From positions 1 to 64,000 of the forward strand of contig NZ_BCUD01000008.1 in NCBI RefSeq assembly GCF_001591105.1: a DNA stretch of 64,000 nt, written 5' to 3'. Within the stretch, counting starts at the first letter, position 1. Each line of letters opens with the position of its first letter. This document shows positions 34,542-46,244 of the stretch, piece after piece. Origin of the DNA: Vibrio nereis NBRC 15637. GTDB lineage: Bacteria > Pseudomonadota > Gammaproteobacteria > Enterobacterales > Vibrionaceae. A program made the translations under genes and the position numbers. A model generated the notes under the pieces. That model was not told the origin of the DNA. It ran no database searches and worked only from the letters and a program-made list of their open reading frames with translations.

Positions 34542-36155
34542 ATGAAAGCGTTCATTAAACTTACTCTTGGGTTATTTAGCTGCGGTCTTTTAACAGGCTG
34601 TGGCGAAGCCATTGACCACGGCAAAATCCGCCAAAATGGATTTGTTTACTGTGGTCAAGCTGGCCCTGAAACCTTTAATCCTCAACTTACCGATAGCGGT
34701 ATTACTCCAGAGACGTTAAGCCCACAGATATTCGACTCGCTGCTAACTCTTGATCCCGAGAGCTATGAACCAGTTGCTAACCTGGCAACAAGCTGGGAAG
34801 TCGATGAGTCAGGCACAAAATATACCTTTACGCTGCGTGACGACGTAGCATTTCAAACAACACCCTGGTTTACCGCTTCTCGCAAAATGAACGCGGATGA
34901 CGTGGTGTTTAGTTTCAGACGTATCTTAGACTCAACGCACCCATACCACTATGTAGGCGGTGGCGTTTACCCTTGGTTCAACGGGAATGACTTCCAAAAC
35001 TTGGTGGTTGATATTGTTGCGTTGTCTGAAAACCAAGTGAAGTTTACTCTCAGTAGACCAGACAACTCCTTCTTATCTGGTATTGCAACCAGTCACGCTG
35101 TTATACATTCAAAGGAATACGCGAACCAACTGGAGCTAGTCGATGAAAAATCCATGCTTGACTCACACCCAGTTGGAACCGGGCCATTCTATCTGTCTGA
35201 ATCTCAATTTAATGACTTTATTCGCTTAAAAAGACACCCCAATTACTGGAAAGGCCCAGCCAAAATGGAACAAGTGGTATTCGATGTATCAAACCGCGGC
35301 ACGGGCACACTAGCTAAGCTATTAAGAGATGAATGCGACGTATTACATGCACCGCTGTCTAGCCAACTGCCTGTAATTAAGAACAACGACAACGTTACCT
35401 TGACGGCAATACCAGCAATGAATATTTCCTTTGTCGCGGTCAATACTTCCCACCCTGCAATGAATGATGCGCGTGTTCGTAAGGCGCTAAACTATGCGAT
35501 AAACCGTCAGAATATTCTCGACTCGGTCTATTATGGCACCGGAACACAAGCCTATTCTGTATTGCCTCCCTCTTCTTGGGCATACCAAAAAGACACCTCT
35601 CAAATTCGTTATGATCGCAACTACGCGCTTGCTCTGCTGCGTGACGCGGGCTACAGCGAAGGGCTAGAGTTAACCATGTCTGTACCACTGGAGCCTAGGT
35701 CCTATAACCCAAGCCCTAGGAAAACCGCCGAGCTCATCCAAGCCAACTTGGCAGATGTCGGTATTACACTGCGGCTATTGACCGACGATAGATACGATCG
35801 TACTGAACCAGACGAAAGTGTGGACCTATATCTGACGGGCTGGATCGCTAACACTGGTGATCCAGACGGTTTTTTCAGACCATTACTCTCTTGTGACTCA
35901 AAACGTGCAGGCTTAAACGTTTCAAGCTGGTGTCACCCAGACTTTGACTTTTTACTTGACCTTGCACTGGAAGTGGATAAAAAGCGCTATCGACTCAATT
36001 TGTATCGTCAAGCACAGAACATTCTCAACGAGCAGTTCCCTGTCATTCCACTTAACCATGGCATGCAGTTACAAGCTCAGCATCATTCTTTAAAAGGATT
36101 CAAAGTGAGCCCATTCAACGCTCAGCCTTTTGATAAGGTAGAGAGGACGAAATAA
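34542..36155 (+). CDS. sapA: SapA, periplasmic peptide/solute-binding lipoprotein
   Basis: A 537-aa solute-binding protein of family 5 (OppA/DppA fold). The signal peptide ends in lipobox LLTGC (Cys19), unlike classical soluble SapA, so it is predicted to be membrane-anchored. Family features include FNPQLTDSG, SWEVDESGTKYTFTLRDDV, DDVVFSFRRILD and VGTGPFYL. SapABCDF is tied to antimicrobial peptide resistance, heme or putrescine movement in different species. ATG 34542 is chosen over the frame start at 34512 because it gives the signal peptide. It overlaps sapB (TAATG). Confidence 0.93.
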   Translation: MKAFIKLTLGLFSCGLLTGCGEAIDHGKIRQNGFVYCGQAGPETFNPQLTDSGITPETLSPQIFDSLLTLDPESYEPVANLATSWEVDESGTKYTFTLRDDVAFQTTPWFTASRKMNADDVVFSFRRILDSTHPYHYVGGGVYPWFNGNDFQNLVVDIVALSENQVKFTLSRPDNSFLSGIATSHAVIHSKEYANQLELVDEKSMLDSHPVGTGPFYLSESQFNDFIRLKRHPNYWKGPAKMEQVVFDVSNRGTGTLAKLLRDECDVLHAPLSSQLPVIKNNDNVTLTAIPAMNISFVAVNTSHPAMNDARVRKALNYAINRQNILDSVYYGTGTQAYSVLPPSSWAYQKDTSQIRYDRNYALALLRDAGYSEGLELTMSVPLEPRSYNPSPRKTAELIQANLADVGITLRLLTDDRYDRTEPDESVDLYLTGWIANTGDPDGFFRPLLSCDSKRAGLNVSSWCHPDFDFLLDLALEVDKKRYRLNLYRQAQNILNEQFPVIPLNHGMQLQAQHHSLKGFKVSPFNAQPFDKVERTK

Positions 36156-37117
36156 TGCTTTTTTATACCGTTCGACGCCTTAACCTTTTTATTATCACAA
36201 TGCTGATCCTGACTATTGTTGGGTTCAGTATCCTACGCCTTGAACCTAACTCTCCTTGGGCTCTACAAGATTTTTGGTCTGGCTGGTTTACTTATTTAGG
36301 CGAGTTAATGCAGCTTAACTTTGGTGTGAATAAGCACCACATTCCAGTGATTGATGAGCTTGCAGTGGTTTTCCCTGCGACACTGGAGCTGTGTTTTATC
36401 GCTTTCATTCTCGCCCTTTTAATTGGTATTCCTCTCGGTACTGTTGCGGGGATGAAGCAAGGTAAGTGGACCGATACGATCATCTCATTTACTTCGATGG
36501 CTGGGTATTCGGCGCCGATATTCTGGGTAGCCCTGTTGATGATCATGGTGTTCTCACTCCATTTTGAACTGTTCCCAGTCGCGGGCCGATACGACATGCT
36601 TTATCAAATAGACCATGTCACGGGCTTCGCAATTATTGATGCCTTTTTATCCAAAAGCCCTTATCGAGCGCACGCACTGCAGAGTGTAATAGAACACTTG
36701 ATCTTGCCTTGTTTGGTACTGGCTCTTGCCCCGACGACACAAGTTATTGCCTCAATGCGAACTTCAGTTGCAGAAGTAATGAGCCAAAACTACATTCGCG
36801 CAGCACGCATCAAAGGCCTTTCGACCAAAGAGATCGTGACCCAGCATGTACTTCGTAACGCTATTCCACCCATCATTCCCAAGATCGGTGTCCAATTATC
36901 AAGCATGCTTACATTGGCCATCATCACGGAATCGATTTTCAACTGGCCCGGCATTGGCCGCTGGTTACTGGATGCACTTTCTGATCAGGATTACGTCTCT
37001 ATTCAGGCTGGTGTAATTGTGGTAGCGACTCTCGTTTTAACCGCCAATATTCTTTCTGATCTGATTGGCGCGATGATTAACCCACTAGTAAGGAAGGAAT
37101 GGTATGCTAACCGATAG
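36155..37117 (+). CDS. sapB: SapB, ABC permease
   Basis: A 320-aa inner-membrane permease of the Dpp/OppB family with an N-terminal helix (LFIITMLILTIVGFSILRL) and a C-terminal transport domain. The EAA loop is around NYIRAARIKGLSTKEIVTQH. Its ATG overlaps the sapA stop by one base and its end overlaps sapC by 14 nt. It forms the channel together with SapC. Confidence 0.95.
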   Translation: MLFYTVRRLNLFIITMLILTIVGFSILRLEPNSPWALQDFWSGWFTYLGELMQLNFGVNKHHIPVIDELAVVFPATLELCFIAFILALLIGIPLGTVAGMKQGKWTDTIISFTSMAGYSAPIFWVALLMIMVFSLHFELFPVAGRYDMLYQIDHVTGFAIIDAFLSKSPYRAHALQSVIEHLILPCLVLALAPTTQVIASMRTSVAEVMSQNYIRAARIKGLSTKEIVTQHVLRNAIPPIIPKIGVQLSSMLTLAIITESIFNWPGIGRWLLDALSDQDYVSIQAGVIVVATLVLTANILSDLIGAMINPLVRKEWYANR

Positions 37118-37991
37118 CGTGTATCAGGAAGAACACATTCCTACCCAATTTGAACGTTTTTGGCGCAGTTTCCGATCAAACAACCTAGCCATGTTTGGCT
37201 TGTGGTGCCTAGCACTTATCATTGTGCTGACGATACTCGCACCTTGGATTGCGCCACACGATCCGCAAGAGCAAACGGGGGTGCTGTTACTTCCGCCATC
37301 ATGGAACCCAGCGGGTACAGTAGAATACTTTCTTGGTACTGATGACCTTGGTCGAGATATTCTTTCACGCTTGTTGGCTGGTTCTCAGTTTACATTTGGT
37401 GCTGCGGTACTTATTACTGCTATTGCTGGCGTAGTTGGCTGCATTATCGGTGTTTTAGCAGGTATGACTCGTGGCCTGATTTCGAGCACGTTAAACCACT
37501 TGTTAGACACGGTCATGTCTATTCCTTCATTGCTGCTTGCCATCATTTTTGTCGCGGTGCTTGGCTTTGGCGAATTCAACGTATTATTGGCGATATGTTT
37601 AGCGCTCATCCCACGCTTTATCCGCTCCGTTTATATCGCCGTGCATACTGAGGTAGAGAAAGATTACATCATGGCCGCTAGGTTGGATGGTGCGAACGAC
37701 TTCTACTTATTGTGGAACTCAATATTACCCAACATTCTCGTTGTAATCGCTGCAGAGGTTACAGCTGCGCTTTCTATTGCCATACTTGATATAACAGCTC
37801 TTGGTTTTCTCGGTTTAGGGGCGCAAGCTCCAAGTACAGAATGGGGAGCAGTGTTAGGTGATTCGGTTGAACTGATCTACCTAGCACCGTGGACAGTAAC
37901 ACTCCCGGGCTTAGCGATCATGTTCACCGTTATTGTTATCAACTTGGTTGGCGAAGGCGTTCGTCAGGCACTGAATGCGGGGATCGAATAA
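37104..37991 (+). CDS. sapC: SapC, ABC permease
   Basis: A 295-aa permease of the OppC/DppC family: N-terminal OppC_N region ([18 protein letters not shown]), the [11 protein letters not shown] motif, [18 protein letters not shown], and an EAA loop near [18 protein letters not shown]. About six membrane helices. It overlaps sapB by 14 nt and sapD by 1 nt (TAATG). Confidence 0.95.
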   Translation: MLTDSVYQEEHIPTQFERFWRSFRSNNLAMFGLWCLALIIVLTILAPWIAPHDPQEQTGVLLLPPSWNPAGTVEYFLGTDDLGRDILSRLLAGSQFTFGAAVLITAIAGVVGCIIGVLAGMTRGLISSTLNHLLDTVMSIPSLLLAIIFVAVLGFGEFNVLLAICLALIPRFIRSVYIAVHTEVEKDYIMAARLDGANDFYLLWNSILPNILVVIAAEVTAALSIAILDITALGFLGLGAQAPSTEWGAVLGDSVELIYLAPWTVTLPGLAIMFTVIVINLVGEGVRQALNAGIE

Positions 37992-38989
37992 TGCCATTAT
38001 TAGATATTCGACATCTGACCATTGAGATTGAGACGCCGCAAGGCATGATGAAAGCAGTCGACCGCATGAGCCTTACCTTAAATGAAGGTGAGATTCGTGG
38101 CTTGGTAGGTGAATCTGGCTCAGGAAAAAGCCTAGTCGCCAAAGCAATCGTCGGGGTATGTAAAGACAACTGGAAGGTAACAGCCGACCGGATGCGGCTT
38201 GGCAATATTGATTTGCTTCAGCTCACCCCACGTGAGCGACGCCGTGTTATCGCGCGCGATATTGCCATGATTTTCCAAGAGCCTTCAACGTGTCTGGACC
38301 CATCAGAAGAGGTGGGGAACCAATTGCTTGAATCGATTCCCGCGAAATCTTTCGAAGGTAAATGGTGGGAACGCTTTAAATGGCGTAAAAAACAAGCCAT
38401 AGGGCTGCTGCACAAGGTTGGGATAAAAAACCACCGCCAAATCATGAGCAGCTACCCGTATGAGTTGACCGATGGTGAGTGTCAAAAAGTCATGATAGCG
38501 ATGGCAATTGCAGCCAAACCAAAGCTATTGATTGCTGATGAGCCAACCAACGACCTCGACCCGATTACACAATCGCAAATACTGCGCCTGTTGAGCCGAA
38601 TGAATCAGGTTAATAACACCTCAATCATTCTGATTGGTCATGACTTAACAACGATTACCCAATGGGCCAGCCGTATTACCGTGATGTATTGTGGTCAGTC
38701 CGTTGAGTCTGCCGATACACAAAAATTGTTGGCAAAACCTAAGCACCCATACACAGTGGCGCTGCTGAAAGCGATGCCAGACTTTAATGATTGGATCCCT
38801 CACAAAGAGAAACTTCAATCGTTGCCTGGGTCCATCCCCCCACTCCAACATTTACCAATAGGCTGCCGACTCGGGCCACGTTGCCCATACGCTCAGCGTC
38901 AATGTGTTGAAATCCCAATGACTAAAACGATAAAAAACCATAAATATGCTTGCCACTTCCCACTTAACATGGAGAAGAAAAAAGCATGA
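37991..38989 (+). CDS. sapD: SapD, ABC ATPase
   Basis: A 332-aa oligopeptide-type ATPase with Walker [10 protein letters not shown]-loop MIFQEPST, Walker B LLIADEP, and the C-terminal oligopeptide domain with [14 protein letters not shown]. The ABC signature is degenerate, LTDGECQKV instead of LSGGQxQR, as in E. coli SapD (which has also been linked to ATP-dependent Trk potassium uptake). The true start is ATG 37991, overlapping the sapC stop; earlier in-frame codons lie inside sapC. Confidence 0.95.
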   Translation: MPLLDIRHLTIEIETPQGMMKAVDRMSLTLNEGEIRGLVGESGSGKSLVAKAIVGVCKDNWKVTADRMRLGNIDLLQLTPRERRRVIARDIAMIFQEPSTCLDPSEEVGNQLLESIPAKSFEGKWWERFKWRKKQAIGLLHKVGIKNHRQIMSSYPYELTDGECQKVMIAMAIAAKPKLLIADEPTNDLDPITQSQILRLLSRMNQVNNTSIILIGHDLTTITQWASRITVMYCGQSVESADTQKLLAKPKHPYTVALLKAMPDFNDWIPHKEKLQSLPGSIPPLQHLPIGCRLGPRCPYAQRQCVEIPMTKTIKNHKYACHFPLNMEKKKA

Positions 38990-39762
38990 GTGCATTATTA
39001 GAAGTCAATGATTTGTCGAAAGAGTTTGTCACGCGCCCAGGGCTTTTTCGTAAGAAAACCCACCAGGCAGTCAAGCCTGTCAGCTTTACGCTAGAAGTGG
39101 GCCAAACTATTGGGTTTATAGGCCAAAATGGCTCTGGAAAGTCGACGTTGGCGCGCATGCTGGCTGGTGTGGTTGAGCCATCAGCTGGTGAGATACGCGT
39201 AAATGGTGAGCTGCTAGCGCATAAAGACTACACGACACGCTGCAAACTGATCCGCATGATATTTCAGGATCCTAATACATCGTTAAACCCTAGGATCCAG
39301 ATTGGCAACATTCTTGAAGGTCCACTAAAAAGAAATACGGATATGCCTATGGAGGCCCGTGTGAAACGTGTAAAAGATACGCTGCTTCGTGTCGGGTTGC
39401 TGCCGGAGCATGCTTACTTTTACCCGCAAATGCTAGCAACAGGCCAAAAACAGCGTGTATGCCTTGCACGGGCACTGATCCTGCAACCTTCAATCATCGT
39501 TGCAGATGAAGCATTAAATGGCTTGGATATGGCAATGCGCTCTCAGATCATTAACCTGTTTTTAGAGCTACAAGAAGAGATGGGGGTGTCGTTTGTTTAT
39601 GTGTCCCAACACCTAGGGATTATTAAACACATTACCGATAAGATCATGGTGATGCACGAAGGTGATGTGGTTGAAAGTGGTGAAACGCAGCAAGTTTTGA
39701 CATGCCCTGAGCACATCATCACACAGCGTCTTGTAGAGAGTCACTTTAGCAAGCGCCGCTAA
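38986..39762 (+). CDS. sapF: SapF, ABC ATPase
   Basis: A 258-aa ATPase with Walker [11 protein letters not shown]-loop MIFQDPNTS and Walker [10 protein letters not shown]. The signature is [10 protein letters not shown], again degenerate in its first residues. It pairs with SapD as a heterodimeric motor. ATGA overlap of 4 nt with sapD. Last gene of the operon. Confidence 0.95.
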   Translation: MSALLEVNDLSKEFVTRPGLFRKKTHQAVKPVSFTLEVGQTIGFIGQNGSGKSTLARMLAGVVEPSAGEIRVNGELLAHKDYTTRCKLIRMIFQDPNTSLNPRIQIGNILEGPLKRNTDMPMEARVKRVKDTLLRVGLLPEHAYFYPQMLATGQKQRVCLARALILQPSIIVADEALNGLDMAMRSQIINLFLELQEEMGVSFVYVSQHLGIIKHITDKIMVMHEGDVVESGETQQVLTCPEHIITQRLVESHFSKRR

Positions 39763-39780
39763 GGCCAACACTCCTAAAAA

Positions 39781-39812
39781 TACTCTCGCGGGTATCAAAA
39801 GCCCAGCGAGAG
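39781..39812. terminator. Terminator after sapF
   Basis: ACTCTCGC / GCGAGAGT arms with extra GGG/CCC pairing inside, between convergent sapF and the DUF2750 gene. Confidence 0.7.
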
Positions 39813-39836
39813 TCGTTAAAGCCCAACTTCAAGTTG

Positions 39837-40217
39837 TTAAGAGCGCTTCTTGAGTTCAAATTCAAACTCATCAGGATAAAGCACGACGCCTTCTTCATTA
39901 TCGTTTGGAAATACCACGACCGACAGTTCATCTTCTTCAAGGCCATATGTCCAACGGCTAAACCACTTGGCAGTAGAAATAGGTTCAGCTTTACAGTGTT
40001 CCCACTCCCCTGTTGCCCATTCGTTGGCAAACTCTTCATTCGGCCATACTGGTACGCAATCTTCGTCTTCCGTATTGAGCATCACACAGCCATGCTCATC
40101 GGTAAGGATCCAAACTTTACGATGCTTCGCTATTTCTTTAACACAGTAGTTAAAACGCTCTTCAGGGCGCATTTTGTTTACCGCATCGATTTGTTCTTGT
40201 GTTAGTGCTTCCAACAT
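39837..40217 (-). CDS. DUF2750 family protein
   Basis: A 126-aa acidic soluble protein, MLEALTQEQIDAV at the start, with VWILTDEHGCVML, VPVWPNEEFANEW and WTYGLEEDELSVVVFPN, the DUF2750 pattern. The function is unknown. ATG 40217 has GGAG 6 nt upstream; the ATG-less extension to 40244 runs into the ppaC terminator. It is downstream of ppaC on the same strand but separated by that terminator. Confidence 0.88.
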   Translation of the reverse strand: MLEALTQEQIDAVNKMRPEERFNYCVKEIAKHRKVWILTDEHGCVMLNTEDEDCVPVWPNEEFANEWATGEWEHCKAEPISTAKWFSRWTYGLEEDELSVVVFPNDNEEGVVLYPDEFEFELKKRS

Positions 40218-40233
40218 ACATGTCTCCTTAAAC

Positions 40234-40265
40234 AAAACGCCCACGGCAAAACCATGGGCGTTTAA
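40234..40265 (-). terminator. Terminator after ppaC
   Basis: AAACGCCCATGG / CCGTGGGCGTTT on the minus strand with loop TTTTG and TTTTGTTT after it. Confidence 0.85.
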
Positions 40266-40286
40266 AAGCTCATCCGAAACTTGCGA

Positions 40287-41192
40287 TTACGCTAGTTCGG
40301 TTTGTAGCCACGGCCAGCCTTGTTTCTTACGGCTTAGCGTGTTTTCCATCATTAGCATGCCATCTTGCTCATGCTTAACTAGCTTCTCAGCCCACTCGCC
40401 TTTGTATAGTAGACGAGTTTGCGCAGTTGTGATGTCTGTTAGCATTACAGCTGCAAACGCTAGACCTTCATCGTTACAACGACGCTCAAGATCCGCTTCA
40501 AGGCCGTCGATCATACCGTCAACTTGTTCTAGAGTTGCCAGTTCAACCTGACCAACTACTACATCACGACCGTTGAATGGGTAACCTTTCAGGTCTTTTT
40601 CTACCAACTCAGCAGCAGAAAGACCTTCGATGTTTGTTTTTGCGATCAATAGATCTTTGATGAATGCATCAACGTCAGCAACATCAGCAATTTTCGCTAG
40701 CTCTTCAACTGCGTCTTTGTCTTTTTGAGTACAAGTTGGCGATGCAAAGCCTACTGTGTCAGACAGGATTGCAGACATCATTAGTTTAGCGATTTGAGGA
40801 GTGATCTCGTGACCTTCGATCTTGAACATGTTGAACAGTACTGTGTTGGTACAGCCAACAGGCCAGATCCAAGCTTCCATTGGGTTAACGGTCATCACGT
40901 CACCCAGACGGTGGTGGTCAACGATACCTAGAATTTCTGCTTCAGCCACGTCATCCGGTGCTTGTGCTAGATCTGAGTAGTCAACAAGCCAGATTTTCTC
41001 GCCTGCAACAGAAGTACGAAGTTCTGGAACTTCTGCACCTGCTACTTCAAGAATATGTTGAGTTTCGCGGTTGATTTCACCTTGGCGAATTGGCATTGCT
41101 TCAACACCACGTGCTTTTAGTAGTTCAGTGGCTACTAGTGCACTACAGATACTATCACTATCAGGGTTCTTGTGACCTACAACTAGAATCAT
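40287..41192 (-). CDS. ppaC: Manganese-dependent inorganic pyrophosphatase (family II)
   Basis: Cytosolic enzyme hydrolysing pyrophosphate to phosphate with Mn2+. The 301-aa protein shows the DHH-phosphoesterase motifs GHKNPDSDSI (His9, Asp13, Asp15 as metal ligands), VDYSD, and LGIVDHHRLGD, and the DHHA2-type C-terminal domain with SRKKQGWPWL near the end. Length is normal, with no regulatory CBS insert. It is divergent from a putative manganese transporter; the two share an intergenic region with Fur-like boxes. Confidence 0.96.
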   Translation of the reverse strand: MILVVGHKNPDSDSICSALVATELLKARGVEAMPIRQGEINRETQHILEVAGAEVPELRTSVAGEKIWLVDYSDLAQAPDDVAEAEILGIVDHHRLGDVMTVNPMEAWIWPVGCTNTVLFNMFKIEGHEITPQIAKLMMSAILSDTVGFASPTCTQKDKDAVEELAKIADVADVDAFIKDLLIAKTNIEGLSAAELVEKDLKGYPFNGRDVVVGQVELATLEQVDGMIDGLEADLERRCNDEGLAFAAVMLTDITTAQTRLLYKGEWAEKLVKHEQDGMLMMENTLSRKKQGWPWLQTELA

Positions 41193-41318
41193 CTTATTTC
41201 CTATACGACTAAAACAGGCCCTGTTTGGGCATTAACTCACGAAGCCCGTTACTTTACCTGATTTTTGAGATTTGTCATGGGTTAGGAAAAAGAAAAGCCA
41301 ATCTTTCAAGTTTTTGTT

Positions 41319-41337
41319 GCAAATAATTATCATTACC
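41319..41337 (-). promoter_or_regulatory. Fur-box-like site 1
   Basis: The minus strand GGTAATGATAATTATTTGC matches 15 of 19 positions of the classical Fur consensus. It is 40-58 nt upstream of the transporter start and 127-145 nt upstream of ppaC. Confidence 0.7.
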
Positions 41338-41344
41338 ATATATT

Positions 41345-41363
41345 GATAATAATTCGCATTTGC
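41345..41363 (+). promoter_or_regulatory. Fur-box-like site 2
   Basis: GATAATAATTCGCATTTGC matches 13 of 19 consensus positions, 7 nt from site 1. Tandem sites of this kind usually bind two Fur dimers. A manganese-sensing Fur relative (Mur) could bind similar sequence. Confidence 0.6.
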
Positions 41364-41376
41364 ATTTGAGGTTTTT

Positions 41377-42585
41377 ATGGACTCAATTAAGGTTTCTCAG
41401 TCCTCCACACAGTGGTTTTCGTTGTCTCAATTTAGTCCGGCTTATAAGCGATTGCTCCTGCCTATCTCACTGGTCGCTTTAGTCGCCAATGAAACAACCC
41501 GCGACGTCGCGGTAAATACGCTCTCAGATGCGTTTTGGGCGGTGTCTGCCTACGTCGCTTTTACACTCGCAATTTATCACTACGCTTCCATATTCATGAA
41601 TAGAGAAAGCAAGATCGTTAACCTCTACCAAAAGTCGCGAGGTTATCAGGTTCTGTTCTCTTCCATTCTCGGCGCTTTACCGGGCTGTGGCGGCGCAATT
41701 ATTGTCACCACGCAATTTGTCAGCGGACGAGTTGGATTTGGCGCCATTGTAGCCGTGCTAACCTCAACGATGGGCGATGCCGCTTTTCTATTGCTGGCGA
41801 GTAAACCTGATATTGGGTTTGCTGTGGTTGCCCTGGGGGTAGTTGTAGGTTGTGTGTCCGGTTGGGTCGTAAACATGATTCACAAAGACGACTTTCTGCG
41901 TCCAGAAGCACAAACTGTCGCTAATAAGTTTTGTTGTACATCAACCACCCACACAACCAATTTTGAAAAGAAGGCAATCAACCTACAAGGTGCGTTCTGG
42001 AAATGGCTGCTCGTCCCTGCCACTGTTGTTGCCTTTTTAGGCTCTTTCCAAGTAGACATTAACGCTCTACTTTCACTCCCAACAATGAGTATAGAGTGGC
42101 TGGGCACAATCCTTATCATTAGCAGTATGTTGCTGTGGTCTTTGACTAAAGAGATTAAAGACTATGAATCAACGGTAGCGGAAGACACCAAATGTGTTTC
42201 ATCACACCCACTGCAAAAAGCAGCGCAAGACACCAACTTTGTTACTGCATGGGTTATCGTCGCTTTTATGGCTTTCGAGCTTATCGCCTTTTTTGGCCAT
42301 ATTGATTTAGCGGCAACTTTCTCTGGTTGGGGAATGCTGATGCCACTGATTGGCCTAGCGATTGGTATGTTGCCAGGGTGTGGCCCACAGATTTTGGTCA
42401 CGAGTTTATATATTGCTGGAGCGGTACCGTTATCAGCTCAGATATCAAATGCGATTTCTAATGATGGTGACGCACTCTTCCCTATGATTGCACTGGCACC
42501 TAAGGCTGCCTTTGTTGCAACTATCTATTCTGCTGTGCCCGCGATCATCGTCGGTTATGGCTACTATTTCTTATTTGAGATTTAG
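41377..42585 (+). CDS. Putative manganese/heavy-metal transporter (ArsP_2-type, 10 TM)
   Basis: A 402-aa inner-membrane protein with about ten helices in two repeated halves. Each half carries the same motif: LPGCGGAIIVTTQF (about residue 96) and LPGCGPQILVTSLY (about residue 329), each followed by a stretch with a conserved GD (TMGDAAF, NDGDALF). This is a visible inverted-repeat transporter. The family is annotated as putative manganese transporter or heavy-metal exporter. Direction and ion are not proven. Cysteines in both LPGCG motifs are plausible metal ligands. GAGG lies before ATG. Confidence 0.8.
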   Translation: MDSIKVSQSSTQWFSLSQFSPAYKRLLLPISLVALVANETTRDVAVNTLSDAFWAVSAYVAFTLAIYHYASIFMNRESKIVNLYQKSRGYQVLFSSILGALPGCGGAIIVTTQFVSGRVGFGAIVAVLTSTMGDAAFLLLASKPDIGFAVVALGVVVGCVSGWVVNMIHKDDFLRPEAQTVANKFCCTSTTHTTNFEKKAINLQGAFWKWLLVPATVVAFLGSFQVDINALLSLPTMSIEWLGTILIISSMLLWSLTKEIKDYESTVAEDTKCVSSHPLQKAAQDTNFVTAWVIVAFMAFELIAFFGHIDLAATFSGWGMLMPLIGLAIGMLPGCGPQILVTSLYIAGAVPLSAQISNAISNDGDALFPMIALAPKAAFVATIYSAVPAIIVGYGYYFLFEI

Positions 42586-42600
42586 CCATTGTAGGTCCCA

Positions 42601-42636
42601 AATAAGCACGCCCTCAGTCGAGGGCGTGCTTATATT
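42601..42636. terminator. Bidirectional terminator, metal transporter / yebC
   Basis: AATAAGCACGCCCTC / GAGGGCGTGCTTATT, a 15-bp stem with loop AGTC, nearly symmetrical. Confidence 0.92.
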
Positions 42637-42650
42637 AAATGTGACGTAAG

Positions 42651-43394
42651 TTAGAGAGTTGCGGCAACCTCATCGGATATATCACCATTGTGATACACCT
42701 CTTGGACATCATCTAGATCTTCTAAAGCATCGATTAAGCGCAACAATTTAGGCGCGGTATCCGCGTCTAGCTCAGCTTTTGTCGAAGGGATAAGAGACAC
42801 TTCTGCATTTTCCGACTCGAACCCAGCAGCATCTAAGGCATCCTTTACTGAACCAAAGTCAGAAGGTGCGGTAAACACATCGATCGAGCCATCTTCTGCC
42901 GTTTCGATATCGTCTGCACCACTTTCTAGTGCCACTTCCATCACTTCGTCTTCATCCAGTCCTGGCCCGTATGAAATCACCCCTTTCTTGTCGAATAGAT
43001 AATTCACACTGCCATCGGTGCCGAGATTCCCACCCGCTTTGGAAAATGCGTGACGAACGCCAGAAACGGTACGGTTGCGATTATCTGTCATACATTCGAC
43101 CATTACCGCCGTGCCACCTGGCCCGTAACCTTCGTAGATAACGGTTTCCATGCCTTCGTCACCTTCGCCACCCGCACCACGTGCAACAGCTCGGTTAACG
43201 GTGTCACGGGTCATGTTGTTCGAAAGGGCTTTATCGATCGCAGCACGGAGACGCGGGTTGTTTTCCGGCTCTCCGCCGCCCTCTTTCGCTGCAACGACGA
43301 TCTCACGGATCAGCTTAGTGAAAATTTTGCCTCGCTTAGCGTCTTGAGCCGCTTTACGATGACGAATGTTAGCCCATTTACTATGACCAGCCAT
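42651..43394 (-). CDS. yebC: YebC/PmpR family protein
   Basis: A 247-aa cytosolic protein beginning [21 protein letters not shown], the family hallmark, with [14 protein letters not shown] and the acidic C-terminal domain ([15 protein letters not shown]). It was long called a transcription regulator; some members are now known to help ribosomes through proline stretches, making this the second such candidate in the window besides EfpL. Its position after the his operon terminator suggests its own promoter. Confidence 0.94.
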   Translation of the reverse strand: MAGHSKWANIRHRKAAQDAKRGKIFTKLIREIVVAAKEGGGEPENNPRLRAAIDKALSNNMTRDTVNRAVARGAGGEGDEGMETVIYEGYGPGGTAVMVECMTDNRNRTVSGVRHAFSKAGGNLGTDGSVNYLFDKKGVISYGPGLDEDEVMEVALESGADDIETAEDGSIDVFTAPSDFGSVKDALDAAGFESENAEVSLIPSTKAELDADTAPKLLRLIDALEDLDDVQEVYHNGDISDEVAATL

Positions 43395-43417
43395 TTGATT
43401 CTCCCTTTAAAACAATA

Positions 43418-43443
43418 AAGCCGTAAGTTGTGCTTACGGCTTT
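43418..43443 (-). terminator. Terminator of the his operon
   Basis: AAAGCCGTAAG / CTTACGGCTTT on the minus strand with TTTATTGTTTT after it, between hisIE and yebC. Confidence 0.85.
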
Positions 43444-43478
43444 GAAATTTCGGCTAGTTTATCACAAATAATGATGTT

Positions 43479-44110
43479 TTACTTGTGGCGCTCTTTAAGC
43501 TTGTTAACCACATCGTTCATCGACAAACCTTGGTCTTGCAACAGAACAAGCAAGTGATAGATAAGATCTGCAGACTCACACACTAGTTCCGCCTTATCGC
43601 CCGACGTCGCCGCAAGCGCGACTTCAACGCCTTCTTCGCCCACTTTTTGCGAAATACGTTTGGTGCCACGGGCATATAAGCTGGCAGTGTAAGAAGAGTC
43701 AGGGTCGGCACTCTTGCGGGCAGCCAATAGCTGCTCAAGTTGATGAAGCCACACCATCTGCGACTCTTCTTGTGTATCGCCGTCCCAACACGTTGTCGTA
43801 CCAGTGTGACAAGTTGGACCAATCGGGTCGACTTTCACTAGCAGAGTGTCGTTATCACAATCTAACGCGATGTTCTTCAGTTGTAATACATTGCCCGAGG
43901 TTTCACCCTTGGTCCATAAACGCTCTTTGGTACGAGAGAAGAAGGTCACGTGGCCAGTTTCACCCGTTTTTGCCAGCGCGTCTTTGTTCATATAGCCCAT
44001 CATCAACACTTGGCTAGATTGAAAATCTTGGACTATCGCAGGCACTAAACCATCAACTTTGTCCCAGTTAATGCGTTCAGCAAGTGAGTTTACTTCTGCT
44101 GTGGCAAAAC

Positions 44111-44114
<4 letters not shown>
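43479..44114 (-). CDS. hisI: Bifunctional phosphoribosyl-AMP cyclohydrolase / phosphoribosyl-ATP pyrophosphatase
   Basis: A 211-aa HisIE fusion catalysing histidine steps 2 and 3. The N-terminal HisI part has [10 protein letters not shown], the substrate loop [10 protein letters not shown] and zinc ligands in [26 protein letters not shown]. The C-terminal HisE part (from about residue 118) has the all-helical pyrophosphatase with [29 protein letters not shown]. It is the last his gene and overlaps hisF by 4 nt. Confidence 0.96.
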
Positions 44115-45615
<1,501 letters not shown>

Positions 45616-46230
45616 TTATAATTCCAAGAAATTCTGAATCAGTTTCGAGCCCGCTTTTGAAGAACGCTCTGGGTGGAACTGCACGCCATAATAATTGCCA
45701 CTCTGTACCGCTGCGCTAAACGGCTTGCCGTAATCACAATGCGCAATGGTGTAGTTTCCTACTGGCATCGCAAAGCTATGAACGAAGTAAAAGTATTCGC
45801 CTTCTTCGATGCCTTTAAACAGCGGGTTGCCAGGTTGAGCACTGACGGTATTCCAACCCATGTGAGGTAACGGTAAATCGCCAGTTTCCAGTAGGCGCAC
45901 ATCTCCATCACATAGGCCTAAACAATCAACTTGTTCGTCCGCTTTTTGGCCTTTTTCTTGTGAGGACTTACCAAGCAACTGCATCCCTAAACAGATACCT
46001 AGCAACGGCTTTTCAACCTTTTTAACTAGCTCGATCAAGTTACGTTCTTCGAGGTTTTTCATCGCCTCACTTGCAGTGCCTACCCCGGGTAGGAACAATT
46101 TTTCTGCCGCAAGCACCACTTCAGGGTCTTTGGAGATGGTAACCTCGTAGCCTAAGCGCTGAATTGCAAATTTAACCGAGGAAACGTTGGCACAACCTGT
46201 ATCGATAATAACGACTTTCTGATCTGTCAT
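45616..46230 (-). CDS. hisH: Imidazole glycerol phosphate synthase, glutaminase subunit
   Basis: A 204-aa class I glutamine amidotransferase feeding ammonia to HisF. The nucleophile Cys is in [11 protein letters not shown], with the His and Glu of the triad in [23 protein letters not shown] near the start is typical. It lies between hisB and hisA with short spacers. Confidence 0.97.
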   Translation of the reverse strand: MTDQKVVIIDTGCANVSSVKFAIQRLGYEVTISKDPEVVLAAEKLFLPGVGTASEAMKNLEERNLIELVKKVEKPLLGICLGMQLLGKSSQEKGQKADEQVDCLGLCDGDVRLLETGDLPLPHMGWNTVSAQPGNPLFKGIEEGEYFYFVHSFAMPVGNYTIAHCDYGKPFSAAVQSGNYYGVQFHPERSSKAGSKLIQNFLEL

Positions 46231-46244
46231 TGCTTTACCCTTCC

